Assembly: GCF_027244095.1 (NCBI RefSeq)
Contig: NC_069670.1
Coordinates: 15,891,320 to 15,955,319 of the forward strand
Direction of reading: 5' to 3'
Length of the DNA stretch: 64,000 bases
Source: Hemicordylus capensis
Taxonomy: Eukaryota; Chordata; Lepidosauria; Squamata; Cordylidae
Position 1 is the first letter of the stretch; every line of letters begins with the position of its first letter. The position numbers and the translations under genes were made by a program. This document shows, piece by piece, positions 10,392 through 20,639 of the stretch. The notes under the pieces are model-generated. The model saw nothing but the letters and a program-made list of their open reading frames with translations. It had not been told where the DNA came from and ran no database searches.

Positions 10392-10827
10392 TGTGAGAAT
10401 GAGAATTTGGTTTATTCCTCTGCAGGTATTTACTCATCTCTGGAATTTCTGGCTTGATGATTCATTCTCTTATTTGCATCTCAAAGACACCACATTTTGT
10501 GTGCCCTGAAGTTTTACCCTGTACAAATATTTGCTGTTCAGATGCTTTGTTGTTGTCAAGCTAATTTTAAAAGATCAGAGCCCAGATTAAGAGAAGTAAT
10601 GCTCTTAATTACCATACAAGCTAGAAACTGGTCCTACCCTCAACCTTGAACGGATCGCACTGATTTCCAAAAACAGCCCATCAGCAGCCCTGGATGATGA
10701 CTATACAGACAACAAGACCCAGAGGGGGGAAATGACACTATTGCAGCCCAATCATTCTCTCTGACAGCTTAGCAGTCAATGGCATCTTTTTGCTAATGGC
10801 CCCTAGTTCTTTCAGGTCAGGAGTAGG

Positions 10828-11300
10828 TGGTGGGGCTGTGCCATGATGAGAGAGCAACCTTCTGTTGCCCACAGAAGGTCCCAGTTTCAATTTCCAGGTA
10901 TGACTGGGAAAGACTCCTGCCTGAAACTTTGGTGAAATCACTACCAATCAATATAGAAAATCCAGAGCTAGATGGACCAATGATCCAGCTAGCTCAGCTT
11001 TCAGTAAAAGACAGATTCTCATAAGGGGATGGGGCTGTAGCTCAGTGAAAGAGAATCTGATTTGCATGCAGAAGGTCCTAGGTTCAGTTCCTGCTGTCTC
11101 CTGGTAGGACTGGGAAAGACTCCTGGAGAAGACACTACTAGTCAGATTAGATAATGCTGAGCTAGAATGATCCATCCAGCTCAGCCTTCAGTAGAAGACA
11201 AATTCTCATGAGGGGGTGGGGCTGTAGATCAGTGAAAGAGAATCTGCTTTGCATGCAGAAGTTCCCCAGTTCAATCCCTGGCAGCTCCCCCCCTGCTAAG
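10828..11300 (+). mobile_element. Head-to-tail array of tRNA-derived SINEs
   Basis: Three SINE heads in the same direction start near 10830, 11025 and 11213 (GGGGCTGTAGCTCAGTGAAAG type). The first two have full tails ending CAGATTCTCAT or CAAATTCTCAT. The third is cut after about 90 bases. The period is about 190 bp and the junctions are alike, which points to tandem duplication of one insertion. Confidence 0.8.
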
Positions 11301-12600
11301 CAGAAGAGAGATGCCATTTTAAGAACGTGCCCCCTGGCCTACTGGGGATTCTCATACTGGGTGTCAGAAGAAGACCTGAAGATGGAGCTCTGTCCCAAAG
11401 ACCTCCTAATCTGAAGAGAAACTCAAGGGAAACACCAAGAATATCCACTGAGGGCAAGGATGCCAGACTGGGCTGAAGAGGGACAGTTGCTCTCCCCCTT
11501 ACTAAGCGGAAGAGACTTACCCCCTCATTTATTTATTTATTTTAATTATTTAATATTTATTTTTAAGCATCTCTTGCTTTTAACCATGGGGATTGGGGAA
11601 ATACTCACCTCCTTTAGTTGAGGGGTATGACTAGGAGCCCAGATGCGCAGAAACCCATTTTCTTTGGGGGCAGATAATTGCACCTGGAGCGAAATAAAGT
11701 GATGAATGAGGTACTGCAAGCTGGGACAGAAGGCCTGATGGGATAATGCACCCTTTGGGGTCCGAGCCCATTTCTTGTTTCTGTGCAGGTTGACCATTTG
11801 GGAGGCAGGAAACCCAAATGCTTGACACCCAGCAGGAAGTGGAAAACATCAAAGCGTCAGCTTGGCCACAAATTGCTTGTCTCCTCACACCATTGAGCAC
11901 TGCTGACTTCATGATCTGCCTGTTAAGAATTAGGCTATTCTGCTAACAACCTGCATTAAGGATTCTGTCCTCTATTACACCCACATCCTCGGAGCATCAA
12001 AGCTACCTTGCATGTATCCCCTTGAGGAGCTTAGAATCTTTTACCCAGGTGGCTGTCTAAGCCCAAGGGGACCACCTCCCATATGATATCGCTGTTCCCA
12101 TCTGGCAGCAGTCACAGTTCCTTCATTAAAATAAATAAATTTAAATTCCGACTTCATATTGTGCAACTCTTTGATTTCCCTACCGAGGACTGTCACATGA
12201 GACTAAAGCTCCGTTAGCACATCGGCCTGGAAGGCACACAGGAAGATGATTTTCTTCAGACATCTGCTCAAGTGTGTTAATAACAGGGTGGGAGGTGCAT
12301 TTGTTTCAAGGGTGAAGCGAAACCCAGCCAAATAGAGCCCACTTAGCTTTAATTTATCAGGAAAGAGATGGAGACTTTAACCAATAGTGGCAGAGGGATG
12401 AGGATGGAGCTCAGTGTGGGTTTTAAGGGTCAAAGTTCAGTGGAAGCATGTCTGCTTTTTATGCAGGATGTCACATTTTCAATTCCTGACATCTCCACGT
12501 CAATACTTTATAGAAGAATGATCGTAGCTCGGTGGGAAACCATCCACTTTAGATGCAGGCATTTCCAGGTCAATCCCCAACATCTCCAGGTCAATACAAT
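11301..12600. other. Non-coding DNA, no gene
   Basis: Contains a degenerate copy of the 72-bp repeat near 11465-11520, an AT-rich ATTT microsatellite at 11527-11568, and otherwise unique sequence. Short open frames at 11546-11912 (-) and 12368-12847 (+) overlap in several frames or run into SINE sequence, and look like chance. Confidence 0.55.
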
Positions 12601-12609
12601 TCAGGTTGA

Positions 12610-12960
12610 AAGCACACCGCTCAGTGGTAGAACATCTGCTTTGCATGCAAGAGGCCCCAGATTCCATCCCTGGCACTCAGCATTTCCAGGTAGGACTGGG
12701 AAAGATGCCTGCCTGAAACCTTGGAGAGCTGCTACCAGTCAGTGTAGACCAGGTCTGCTCCACTCTGACCGTCCTTTAGACGTTAGCCTTCAACTCCCAG
12801 AATCCCTTCATATTGGTCATTGTGGCTGGGGTTTATGGGAGTTGTAGTCCAAGCACACCTGGAGGGCCGAAGCTGATCAACCCTCGTGTAGACAATACTG
12901 AGTGAGGTGGACCAATGACTTAACTCAGTATAAGGCTGCTTCCTGTGCACCTGTCCTATT
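12610..12960 (+). mobile_element. tRNA-derived SINE interrupted by a MITE
   Basis: Head GCTCAGTGGTAGAACATCTG near 12622, tail ACTCAGTATAAGGCTGCTTC near 12930. The element at 12750-12885 splits it. Confidence 0.85.
12750..12885. mobile_element. hAT-like MITE with 8-bp target duplication
   Basis: 136 bp, inserted in a SINE and flanked on both sides by GTGTAGAC (12742-12749 and 12886-12893). Arms contain AACTCCCAGAATCCC and GGGAGTTGTAGTCC. An 8-bp duplication is the hallmark of hAT transposition. Copies at 34902-35037 and 57086-57221. Confidence 0.88.
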
Positions 12961-13032
12961 CATTTGGGGGGATGGGGCCAAAGTTTAGTGGGAGAGCTTC
13001 TAGTTTGTATGTAGAAGGCGCTGGGTTCACAG

Positions 13033-13187
13033 TAGGGATGTGCAAACGTGTTCAACATCAAAGCAGTTCATGACGTCAAAACATGTTCAACGTCGACCCC
13101 GGACCAGACCACCACCCCAGCCCACTTGCGTACTGGCCCAGTCCGATTCGAACCAAATCAGACCAGCTGGTTCCATGCACACCCTTA
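13033..13187. mobile_element. Second hAT-like MITE with 8-bp target duplication
   Basis: 155 bp with ends TAGGGATGTGCA and TGCACACCCTTA, flanked by GTTCACAG on both sides (13025-13032 and 13188-13195). It also sits in a SINE fragment (12965-13230). The TAGGGAT end links it to 8480-9254 and 17728. Copies at 35185-35339 and 57369-57523. Confidence 0.88.
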
Positions 13188-13230
13188 GTTCACAGGTCTG
13201 ACCATTAATGGCAGCTTCCTGTGTTCCTAT

Positions 13231-13969
13231 TTTCTTCTTCTCTTTTAGAATACCTTTCATTTCTTTTCTTTGGTTTTTAGAAAGAAAGAAATATCTACTG
13301 CCATCACCACCCAAATATAATCTGGTGCCCCTTAATGAACTGGGTACCTCCAAATGGATCCAGAAATCTAATGTTCCAATACCTGAATCCTCCTGAAATG
13401 TATAAACCTATATGGGAAAAACAAAGAGAGGCCTGAAGTGGTTTTTTAAAATATGAAGACTGGCTAAACGTTTATATGGAATTTATCTGTATCCCACACA
13501 AAGTCCAATAGGGCCGCCCACCAAAAAAAGAGAAAACCGCCTTCTGTGACTGGTGCTCCTCAACAACTGTCCAGAAGGCCTTGCCTTATGTTCTGTTGCT
13601 ATGGAAACAGCTGCATAGTAGGTCCTTGTCATGATCAAAACTGGAACCATTCCTTTTGCGAACCACCACCACCCCTTGGAAACAGCTTCACCCATTCCAT
13701 ATTTACTTAGAGGGAAATCTGTATTTAGTAGGGCTTACTTCCAAGACGGCATTCCAAAATGTATAGCGTTAAGGAACATTCCGGGAAGAAGGAAGGCAAT
13801 CTGGGTGTTTCCACTTCATTAGCTGATGCCAGCATAATTTTGTTTTTTGCTCTGAAATCTTTGGGGTAATTAGAGTAATCTTGGATGTGATGAAACCAGC
13901 CGATTTTGATAATTAAGATCATGAGTGCAAAAGGGTGTCTCTCAGCCATTAAGGACACCGTGAGCAGAG
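13231..13969. other. B promoter-proximal region, no gene
   Basis: Unique DNA upstream of B. Within 150 bases of the TATA box it has several TAATTA-like and GATAATTAAG motifs (13866-13920), candidates for homeodomain binding. No coding region seen. Confidence 0.45.
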
Positions 13970-14050
13970 TATAAAAGCCTCCGTCTCTCCACAATCAACC
14001 ATCAACTTATCTCGTGCCTTCTCTTGCCTTCCTACTCCTTTGAGGAACAG
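13970..14050 (+). promoter_or_regulatory. TATA box and non-coding exon 1 of B1
   Basis: TATAAAA at 13970-13976, start region CCATCAACTTATC near 14000, exon end GAGGAACAG at 14050, donor GTAAGC. The intron runs 14051-15126 and ends CTTACAG. All splicing signals look usable, so B may still be transcribed. Confidence 0.82.
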
Positions 14051-14525
14051 GTAAGCTTGGCTTGTTCAAGCCGTTTCATTTATACTTCCTGAAATATCAC
14101 TTTACTGAGACGGTTAGCCTTGTGAGATGGATGCTTGCATTTCCATCTTGTGCTATGGGGTTCTTGGATTCATCGCCCAATATATTTCTGGGGGTGTTTG
14201 AGTCTTCGGATGGTCCAGATGTTGGCTGAGAAGCTAAACATTCTCCTCACATTTGGGCTTCTTTGGGTGTATCTACCTTACACACTTTAAATTAGTTTGT
14301 TATCCTCTCTCCCCCATGAAACCTAAGGGATTTTTGTTGTCTGAGAAGGGGCTAGGGACCTCGAATGGAATCCAAACAACATTTCCCAGGATTCCTTGGA
14401 GGAAGCCATGACAGTTGACACTGCTATGAAATTATTATCATGCTTTTGGAGTGGTGGAGAGGGCTGCTCTCAAGGGGTGAATAATATCTGGGCTTAATCC
14501 CGGAAGACCAAACTTGGTGAAGCAG

Positions 14526-14680
14526 AACATAGGAAGCTGCCTTCTACTGAGCCAGACCTTTGATCCATCTAGCTGATTGGCAGTGGCTCTCTCAGGTTCC
14601 AGGCAGGAGTCTTTCCCAGCCCTACCTGGAGATGCTGCCTGGGACCTTCTGCATGTGAAGTGGGTTCTCTGCCATGGAGA
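14526..14680 (-). mobile_element. tRNA-derived SINE in the B1 intron
   Basis: Tail GGAAGCTGCCTTCTACTGAG, head reading out at CACTTCACATGCAGAAGG on the minus strand. Followed at 14727-14792 by the right half of the MITE that is complete in the A intron at 4293-4428. Confidence 0.8.
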
Positions 14681-15148
14681 GATCTTCAGAAGTCTACAGC
14701 TTGAATACATTTTGGATGCACAGAATCTGTGGTTGGGCATTCTGGGAGCTATAGTCCAAAAACAGTGGGAGGGCCAAAGTTGAGCAGCCCTGCCCAAGCT
14801 CTTCACTTGGTGCATATATATGAGAGGAGTGTGTAGTGGTCAGAGGCCTGAATATGAGCAAGGGTGGAATCCTTGCTTGTGAAGACAATGCCACCAGAAT
14901 TTGGCCAATCCAGATTGGAAATTCCACAGGGCTTTGGAGGTGGGGAAACCCTCTTATTACATGCAAGCCAGAGGAAATGAAGTGAAATGAAATTCTGAAA
15001 ACCTCACCAGGTTTCACTGGTGGCATCTTGGCTCCTGTGATGGTCCGAGCAAAGTAACAAGATCCACGACTGAGTATCTTGAGTAAGAGTTCAGTTCTGA
15101 TGCCTTCTGTTCTGCCAATCTTACAGACTCACCTCCAGCTTTCCAGCC

Positions 15149-15634
15149 ATGGTTTTTAACTGCGGACCAGCCTGCACCGTCCCATCCTGTGCTTCTACCC
15201 CAGTGGTCAGTTTCGACTCTGCAAGGAATGGCTAAGGCTATGGCCTTAGTGGTCTTGGCTATGGCTATGGCCTTGGTGGCCTTGGCTATGGAGGTCTGGG
15301 CTCTGGCTATGGAGCCGTCGAAACTTCTGGCAACCTGGGCACCCTGGCCGGAGTCATCCCTTCCCCCTTCAACCAGATCCCCCCAGCAGAGGTCGTGATC
15401 CAGCCTCCCCCCTTCTTGGTGACCATCCCAGGAGCCATCCTGTCCGCTAGCTGCGAACCCGTCTCCGTGGGAGGCATCACTCCCTGTGCCATTGGTGGTT
15501 CCGGGATTGTAGGATCCGGTCTCTATGGGGGTCTGGGTTATGGTTATAGAACCCTTGGAAGGAGGAGTGGATATTTTGGAAAGAGGTCTCTCCTGGGGCG
15601 CCGTGGAAGCGTCTGTGGGAATGTGTGCATATAA
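15149..15634 (+). pseudogene. Corneous beta-protein pseudogene B1 (premature stop at codon 29)
   Basis: 162 codons including the terminal stop, starting MVFNCGPACTVPSC and ending VCGNVCI. The repeat domain, beta-core (PPAEVVIQPP, VTIPGAILSASC) and Gly-rich tail are all in frame. A TAA at 15233-15235 stands where the A genes have TTA (Leu) and breaks the reading after residue 28. No later in-frame ATG precedes the core, so no shortened beta-protein is expected. There is no other frameshift. Promoter, intron and poly(A) signal are kept. The same stop is in B2 and B3, so it predates the tandem tripling or was spread by conversion. It is not a base-calling error confined to one copy. Confidence 0.9.
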
Positions 15635-16122
15635 ACCTATTAGAGCCAAGAAGAATTTCCACATGACCATAGGAATGACCAGGAATGGGCAGCCATGACC
15701 TAGAACCATAACTGACGTCAACCCCCTAGATTCAGTCATGCTAAGAGTCTGCTCTCCCATCCAGCGTCAACAGTAGTTTCCCATTCTCAGCATGTCTGAA
15801 ACTCAGGACCCAAGTTTTCTTGACTCTATTTTCCTGTCGCCCTCCGAGTCCCTCCAACATTTTCATCTCTCTGTGCTAATTTCGCTCTCTCATCTCCATT
15901 AAGATGTAGGCTTCTCTCTCGGGGAAAGAGCCTCTGCGTTTGATGTCTGTACATGAATCTGGAAAGATTTGCCGGCCTCGGACTTGAAGGAGAGCCCTTG
16001 GTTTCTTTCCTCTTTGCTTGTTCTAGAAGATACTAAATGAGGAAGCTGTTCAATTTCTGCACGACTCCTGCTCTTTTTTGCTATTACTGTCAAGTGTACT
16101 GCTGTTTTTCATGCCTATTAAA
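15635..16122 (+). terminator. 3' UTR and ATTAAA poly(A) signal of B1
   Basis: ATTAAA at 16117-16122 in a context of CATGCCTATTAAAGCATTT, about 480 bases after the terminal stop. This UTR is unlike the A and C UTRs. Confidence 0.75.
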
Positions 16123-16254
16123 GCATTTTCTGCATCTCAACTCCAGTGTCTATGAATTTGGTTTCTTCACGTTCCTGTATGTTGTACAGCAGTAAAATGG
16201 TTAGGGCCAAGTCCAGAGGCCAGGTCCAGAGGCCTGGTGGGGTGAAAGATCCTA

Positions 16255-16452
16255 GGAACACAGAAAGTTGCTTGATGCTGAGTCAGGACCCTGGTCCACC
16301 TCGCTCAGTATTATCTGCTCTGACTGGCAGCAGCTTGTCAAGGTTTCAGGCAGGAGTCTTTCCTGGCCCTACCTGGAGATGCCTCCTGGGACAGAGCCTG
16401 AACTCCTGAATGCAAAGCAGATGCTCCAACCCTGAGCTACAGCCCCATCCTC
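16255..16452 (-). mobile_element. tRNA-derived SINE, nearly full length
   Basis: Minus-strand head GGGGCTGTAGCTCAGGGTTG, tail to GCAACTTTCTGTGTTCC. Equivalent copies at 38407-38604 and 60591-60788. Confidence 0.82.
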
Positions 16453-16579
16453 TAAGCATCAGGAATGAGTGATTGCTGTTGATGTATCTCCCATAGCTAA
16501 ACAACACAGGAGTCCTCACCACTTCTTGGCATTTTGGCTAAGATCACATGTGAACTGAGGGATGTGGCTTAGCTTATTA

Positions 16580-16790
16580 GGAACATAGGAAGCTGCCATA
16601 TACTGAGTCGGACTATTGGTCAATTTAGCTCTGTATTGTCTTCACAGACTGGCAGCGGCCTCTCCAAGGTTGCAGGCAGGAATCTCTCTCAGCCCTATCT
16701 TGGAGATGCTGCCAGGGAGGGAACTTGGAACCTAGATACTCTTCCCAGAGCGGCTCCATCCCCTAAGGGGGGAATCTCTTACAGTGCTCA
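16580..16790 (-). mobile_element. tRNA-derived SINE, head degraded
   Basis: Tail AGGAACATAGGAAGCTGCCA near 16580. The head end runs into CAGAGCGGCTCCATCCC, a sequence also attached to the SINE near 18880. Copies at 38732-38942 and 60916-61126. Confidence 0.75.
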
Positions 16791-17338
16791 CACTTCTAGT
16801 CTCCCTTTCATATGCAACCAGGGTGGACCCTGCTGATCTAAGGGGCCCAGTCATACTTGCTACCACCGGACCAGCTCTCCGCTCCTCCCAGCTTGGGTGC
16901 CGGCTCCTTTTGGGCTACGACATCAATCATCCCCTTTGTGACTGAGGATGATGAGATTTGTAGTCCAGCAACATTGGGGAGCCCCAATTTGAGAACCTTT
17001 GGCATAGAGAAAGACTCAAGGGGTTACTATCTCAGTATTACTATCAGTTTTTATTACAGCCATTGGCCAACCAAGAGATAAAAATCAGAATAACAAATAT
17101 AACTGATATGCACAAATAGTGGCTAATAATTACACACAATGCAACAGTATAGAAGCAGGGTTACTATCTCCCCATCTCTTGCATACAGAGCTTTAGACTA
17201 TAGCCTTCCTCCCTCAAACACCCGAGATTTCCTCCCTGCTCTACTTAAGCAAGCAGTTCATTACAATCAGATAGATTAGCTACAGAACAATCTTACAATA
17301 TCCTAGAAAACACAACTTCCCGCACCATAAGGTTTCTC
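16791..17338. other. Non-coding DNA with a MITE fragment
   Basis: A degraded hAT-like MITE at about 16905-17000 (GAGATTTGTAGTCCAGCAAC arm), then AT-rich unique sequence. No gene seen. Confidence 0.55.
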
Positions 17339-17690
17339 GGATGGATGGATGGATGGATGGATTGCTGTCAAGTTGGTGTCGACACTTAGCGACCACATCG
17401 AGAGATTCTCTCTAGGATAATCTGTCTTCCACTTGGCCTTGAAGGTCTCTCAGTGGTTCATTCACTGTTGTCCTCATTGACGAGTCCATCCACCTGTCTG
17501 CTGATCGTCCTCTTCTTCTCTTTCCTCCAATGTTCCCCATCATGATGGACTTCTCGATGGGGCTGGGTCTTTGCATAATGTGACCCAAGTATGATCGTTT
17601 GAGCCTGGTCATTTGTGCCTAGAGTGAAAATTCTGGATGGATTTGTTCTCTGATCCATTTGTTTCCTTTCCTGGCTGCCCATGGTTTCCC
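17339..17690 (-). mobile_element. Bov-B (RTE) LINE, 3' end only
   Basis: On the minus strand the reading LKRSYLGHIMQRP, then GGKRRRGRSADRWMD, resembles the C-terminus of RTE-type ORF2. It is followed by the tail GGTCGCTAAGTGTCGACACC and an ATCC run (17339-17362, six repeats here). Only this end is present. The reverse transcriptase core is missing. Confidence 0.8.
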
Positions 17691-17709
17691 TATCTGTAGC
17701 CTTATCTAC

Positions 17710-17886
17710 TGGCTAGCTACTGTTAACTAGGGATGTGCACGAATCAATTTTTTTCATTTCAATTTGGAATCACCCCTGATTTGTTTGGGGTCTGAATCTG
17801 ACCACCCAAATCGCCCCGGATTCCATTTGTACCCGAATTTTCCTAATCTGCTTCTGAATCTTAATTGATTGGCTAGCTACTGTTAA
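17710..17886. repeat. 17-bp direct repeats flanking a TAGGGATGTGCAC segment
   Basis: TGGCTAGCTACTGTTAA occurs at 17710-17726 and 17870-17886. The segment between begins TAGGGATGTGCACGAATC, the same end type as 13033, but the matching right end is not recognisable. A long target duplication or a local tandem duplication could explain it. Confidence 0.7.
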
Positions 17887-18109
17887 TTGCTGATGGGTTT
17901 TAACCCATTGCCTGCATTGTGAGGGAAAGCAGGCTTAATATTGAATAACTAGAGCTTGGCATGAAATTAATCTTCTCGACCGGGAAGATTCAATGACAAG
18001 GGAGTCATCGATCTATAAGAACACTGATTATAAAATTGGCGGTATAAGAAAACGTGTCCCTACTAGACTAGTATTGGTTTGCATTTGAATGGGAGACTAC
18101 ACATAAGAC

Positions 18110-18525
18110 ATTCCCCTTAGGAGATGGGGCCGCTCTGGGAAGAACACCTCCATGCTTGCAGGCAGACAATCTCAAGGTCCCTCTGTGCCATCTCTAGTTA
18201 GGCCTGCAAGATACTTTTGCCTGTGACCTTGGAGAAGATGCTGCCCATCTACGTAGACAATACTGAGCTAGATGGACCCATGGTCTGACTTGGTCTAAGG
18301 CAACTCCTTATGGTCCTAGAACACAGGCACATAGGAAGCTGCCTCAAACTGAGTCAGACCCTTGGTCATCAAGTTCAGTATTGTCAGCACTGGCTGGCAG
18401 CAGCTTTTGCAGGCAGGAGTCTCTCCTAACCCTACCTAGAGATGCTGCCAGGGACTGAACCTGGAATTCCCAGCATGCAAAGCAGACACTCTTCCACTGA
18501 GCTATAGCCCCAAACCCCATGAAAG
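18110..18525. mobile_element. Two tRNA-derived SINEs in opposite orientation
   Basis: A + strand copy at about 18110-18320 (tail GAGCTAGATGGACCCATGGT) is followed by a - strand copy at 18325-18525 (tail ACATAGGAAGCTGCCTCAAA). They form an imperfect inverted pair. Copies at 40286-40701 and 62470-62885. Confidence 0.78.
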
Positions 18526-18698
18526 CTTGCTTGACTACTAGGAGGGCCCAACAGGAGATAATACCAAGAGTTGCACTGGGTTATGCCCTTATAAAAGCTG
18601 TTAAATTGATACCCCTGAAGGGTCATGAGCTGTTAATTGGCATGGGGAGTGGTGGCAGAGACCCACACATGATGCAACAGGACTATATCACCCCTGAG

Positions 18699-18920
18699 TA
18701 TTGGCCACTGTGGAAAACCATTGGTCCATCTAACTCAGTATTGTCTACACTGATTTGCAGCAGCACTCCAAGATTAGAGACAAGAAACTTTCCCAGCCCT
18801 ACTTGGAGATGCCAGAGCTTGAATCTGGGACTTTCTGCATGCCAACATTCGGATGTTCTTGGAACCTTCTGCTCTTCCCAGAGCGGCTCCATCCCGAAGG
18901 GAATTTCTTAAAAGTGCTCA
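18699..18920 (-). mobile_element. tRNA-derived SINE, diverged
   Basis: TTGGTCCATCTAACTCAGTA and the TTTCCCAGCCCTACTTGGAG core are clear. The head is degraded. Copies at 40875-41096 and 63082-63303. Confidence 0.7.
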
Positions 18921-19380
18921 GATATGGTCTCCCATTCAAATGCAAGCAGAGGAGATCCTGCTCAGCTAATGGGACAAGTCATGCTTGCTACCACAAGATC
19001 AGCTCTCCTCCCATTAGGGGGATGGAGAGGTGGGGTTATGGCTCCCCAACTGTGGCGGCTATTTCAGTGGTGGTGGGGCAGAGATAGTTTAGTAGAGGGG
19101 AAGCGGAAACAGAAACTTAATAACAGTTTCCCCTTCCAGCTGCCTTGTCAGTTCTTTGAACTTGGGGAGCAGTGCCAACTGCCCACAGAATCTCACCTTG
19201 TTCTTTTGCAATGCCAGTCCAGTCCAAAATAAAACAGAAATTATTTATGATCTGATAATGGATGAGGGATACAATCTGGTGTCTGTTACAGAAACCTGGT
19301 TGAGGGAGGCTAGTGGCTCAATTTGGTCCCAGCTTCTCCCTCCAGGATACTATTAAAAAGTCTGGGAGCCAGTGTAGCAG
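18921..19380. other. Non-coding DNA, no gene
   Basis: Unique sequence between the SINE and the hexamer block. The frame at 19156-19356 (..NKTEIIYDLIMDEGYNLVSV..TETWL) resembles a LINE endonuclease-domain fragment, as the TETWL motif is common there. It is too short to assign. Copies at 41097-41556 and 63304-63763. Confidence 0.45.
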
Positions 19381-19624
19381 TTAGTGTTAGTGTTAGTGTT
19401 AGTGTTAGTGTTAGTGTTAGTGTTAGTGTTAGTGTTAGGGTCAGGGTCAGGGTCAGGGTCAGGGTCAGGGTCAGGGTCAGGGTCAGAATCAGCTTCAAGG
19501 TCAGTATCAGGGTTAGGGTTAGGGTTAGGGTTAGGGTTAGGGTTACGGTTCATATCAGGTTAGGGTCAGAGTCAGGGTCAGGGTCAGGGTCAGGGTTATG
19601 GTTAGGGTTAGCGTTAGGGTTAGA
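19381..19624 (+). repeat. Telomere-like hexamer minisatellite
   Basis: Ordered blocks: nine TTAGTG and one TTAGGG, seven TCAGGG, a short interruption (AATCAGCTTCAAGG), about six TTAGGG, then mixed TCAGGG and TTAGGG. Unit 2 has six TTAGTG and unit 3 has ten, so copy number changes between units. Confidence 0.95.
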
Positions 19625-19842
19625 GACTGGCATTATTTGGCCATTTTCAAAGGGAGCACCACATACAATGCACTGCAATGATCTAAACAGAAGTTTACCA
19701 GAGCATGGGTATCTCGCTAAACTATCTTTTGAGAGGAGAGCTTAACATATGCTAGCAAACATAAATTGTCCACTTTGCTAATCAACATTTGCTTTGTTTT
19801 GCACTTGGATGAGTGACTATATTTGAGCAGGGTACGATATTT

Positions 19843-20035
19843 CCCTTAGGGGATGGCACCTTAGCTCAGTGGAAGAACATTTGCATGCCTCCATGCAGAA
19901 GTCTGCAGGTTCAATCCCTGGGAACATCTTTAGGTAGGTCCGGGATAGTCTCCTGCCTGAAACTATTATGGGTAATACTGTGTTAAATGGACCAGTGGCG
20001 GGACTCAGTATAAGACAGCTTCCTCTGTTCCTGTC
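19843..20035 (+). mobile_element. tRNA-derived SINE
   Basis: Head CCTTAGCTCAGTGGAAGAAC, TTCAATCCCTGGGAACATC, tail ACTCAGTATAAGACAGCTTC. Copies at about 42007-42199 and beyond the window in unit 3. Confidence 0.85.
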
Positions 20036-20639
20036 TTCATCCATGTAATGTCTCAGGCAGTGCATCAGCCAAAGCAGATAGAAGTGCTCCAAGAAGCTAC
20101 TGAGGCTTTATGATCTGGACCGATGAGCACCTCCAGCTTGCAAACCTGGCCCTTTAGGGGGGATGCCGCCCCATTAGGAATAGGATGGACATCATTCACC
20201 CCGACAGATTAACCCCCCAAAACAATATCTCCATCTTCTCTCTGAGTCTCAGTTTGTCCACAAAGAACTCATTAAAAGCATCACAGCAGAACAAAGTCTC
20301 TGAGGGTTGGTTCGAATGGGAAGGAGCCTGAATCAGACTCCTCACAACCCAGGACAGCTCTGTTGGAAACAAACCCCCAGAAGCAATGCGGGCAGACCAG
20401 AATTGGGGTTTTGCCGCACACACTGCCTCCGCATAAACCTTCAAATGGGCTCTATGCTGTGTCCTGTCACATTCAAGACACATTCTCCTCCACTTGCACA
20501 CCAGTCACCTAACTTGCTGCTTCAGACCCTGCATTCTTCATATATGTTCAGCTCCTCCTACATTTCACTCAATTTCTATTTGGAAATGTGCTGTTATCCA
20601 TCAAGCCTCATCTTCTGCCCCACTTAACCCCCAATGCAC
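20036..20639. other. Non-coding DNA between B and C, no gene
   Basis: Unique-looking sequence between the tail-to-tail genes B and C. Two frames overlap on opposite strands at 20196-20627, with no recognisable family. Copy in unit 2 at 42200-42803. Confidence 0.45.

Noticed and set aside
10828-11300. Sequences like GGGGCTGTAGCTCAGTGAAAG that resemble tRNA genes
   Set aside because: They are SINE heads: the TTCAATCCCTGG box is followed by the SINE body, not by an acceptor stem, and similar sequences recur many times.
12368-12847. 159-codon plus-strand frame identical in all three units
   Set aside because: Its second half is SINE and MITE sequence. Identity among units reflects recent duplication.
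15014-15760. Open frame of 248 codons on the minus strand opposite pseudogene B, kept in all three units (also 37166-37912 and 59350-60096)
   Set aside because: Gly-rich codons (GGN) read as NCC on the other strand and rarely give stops. Similar antisense frames lie opposite A and C. The three copies are recent duplicates, so conservation means little.
19310-19745. Frames encoding repeated RVRV, NPNP or TLTL residues
   Set aside because: Translation of the hexamer minisatellite; not a protein gene.
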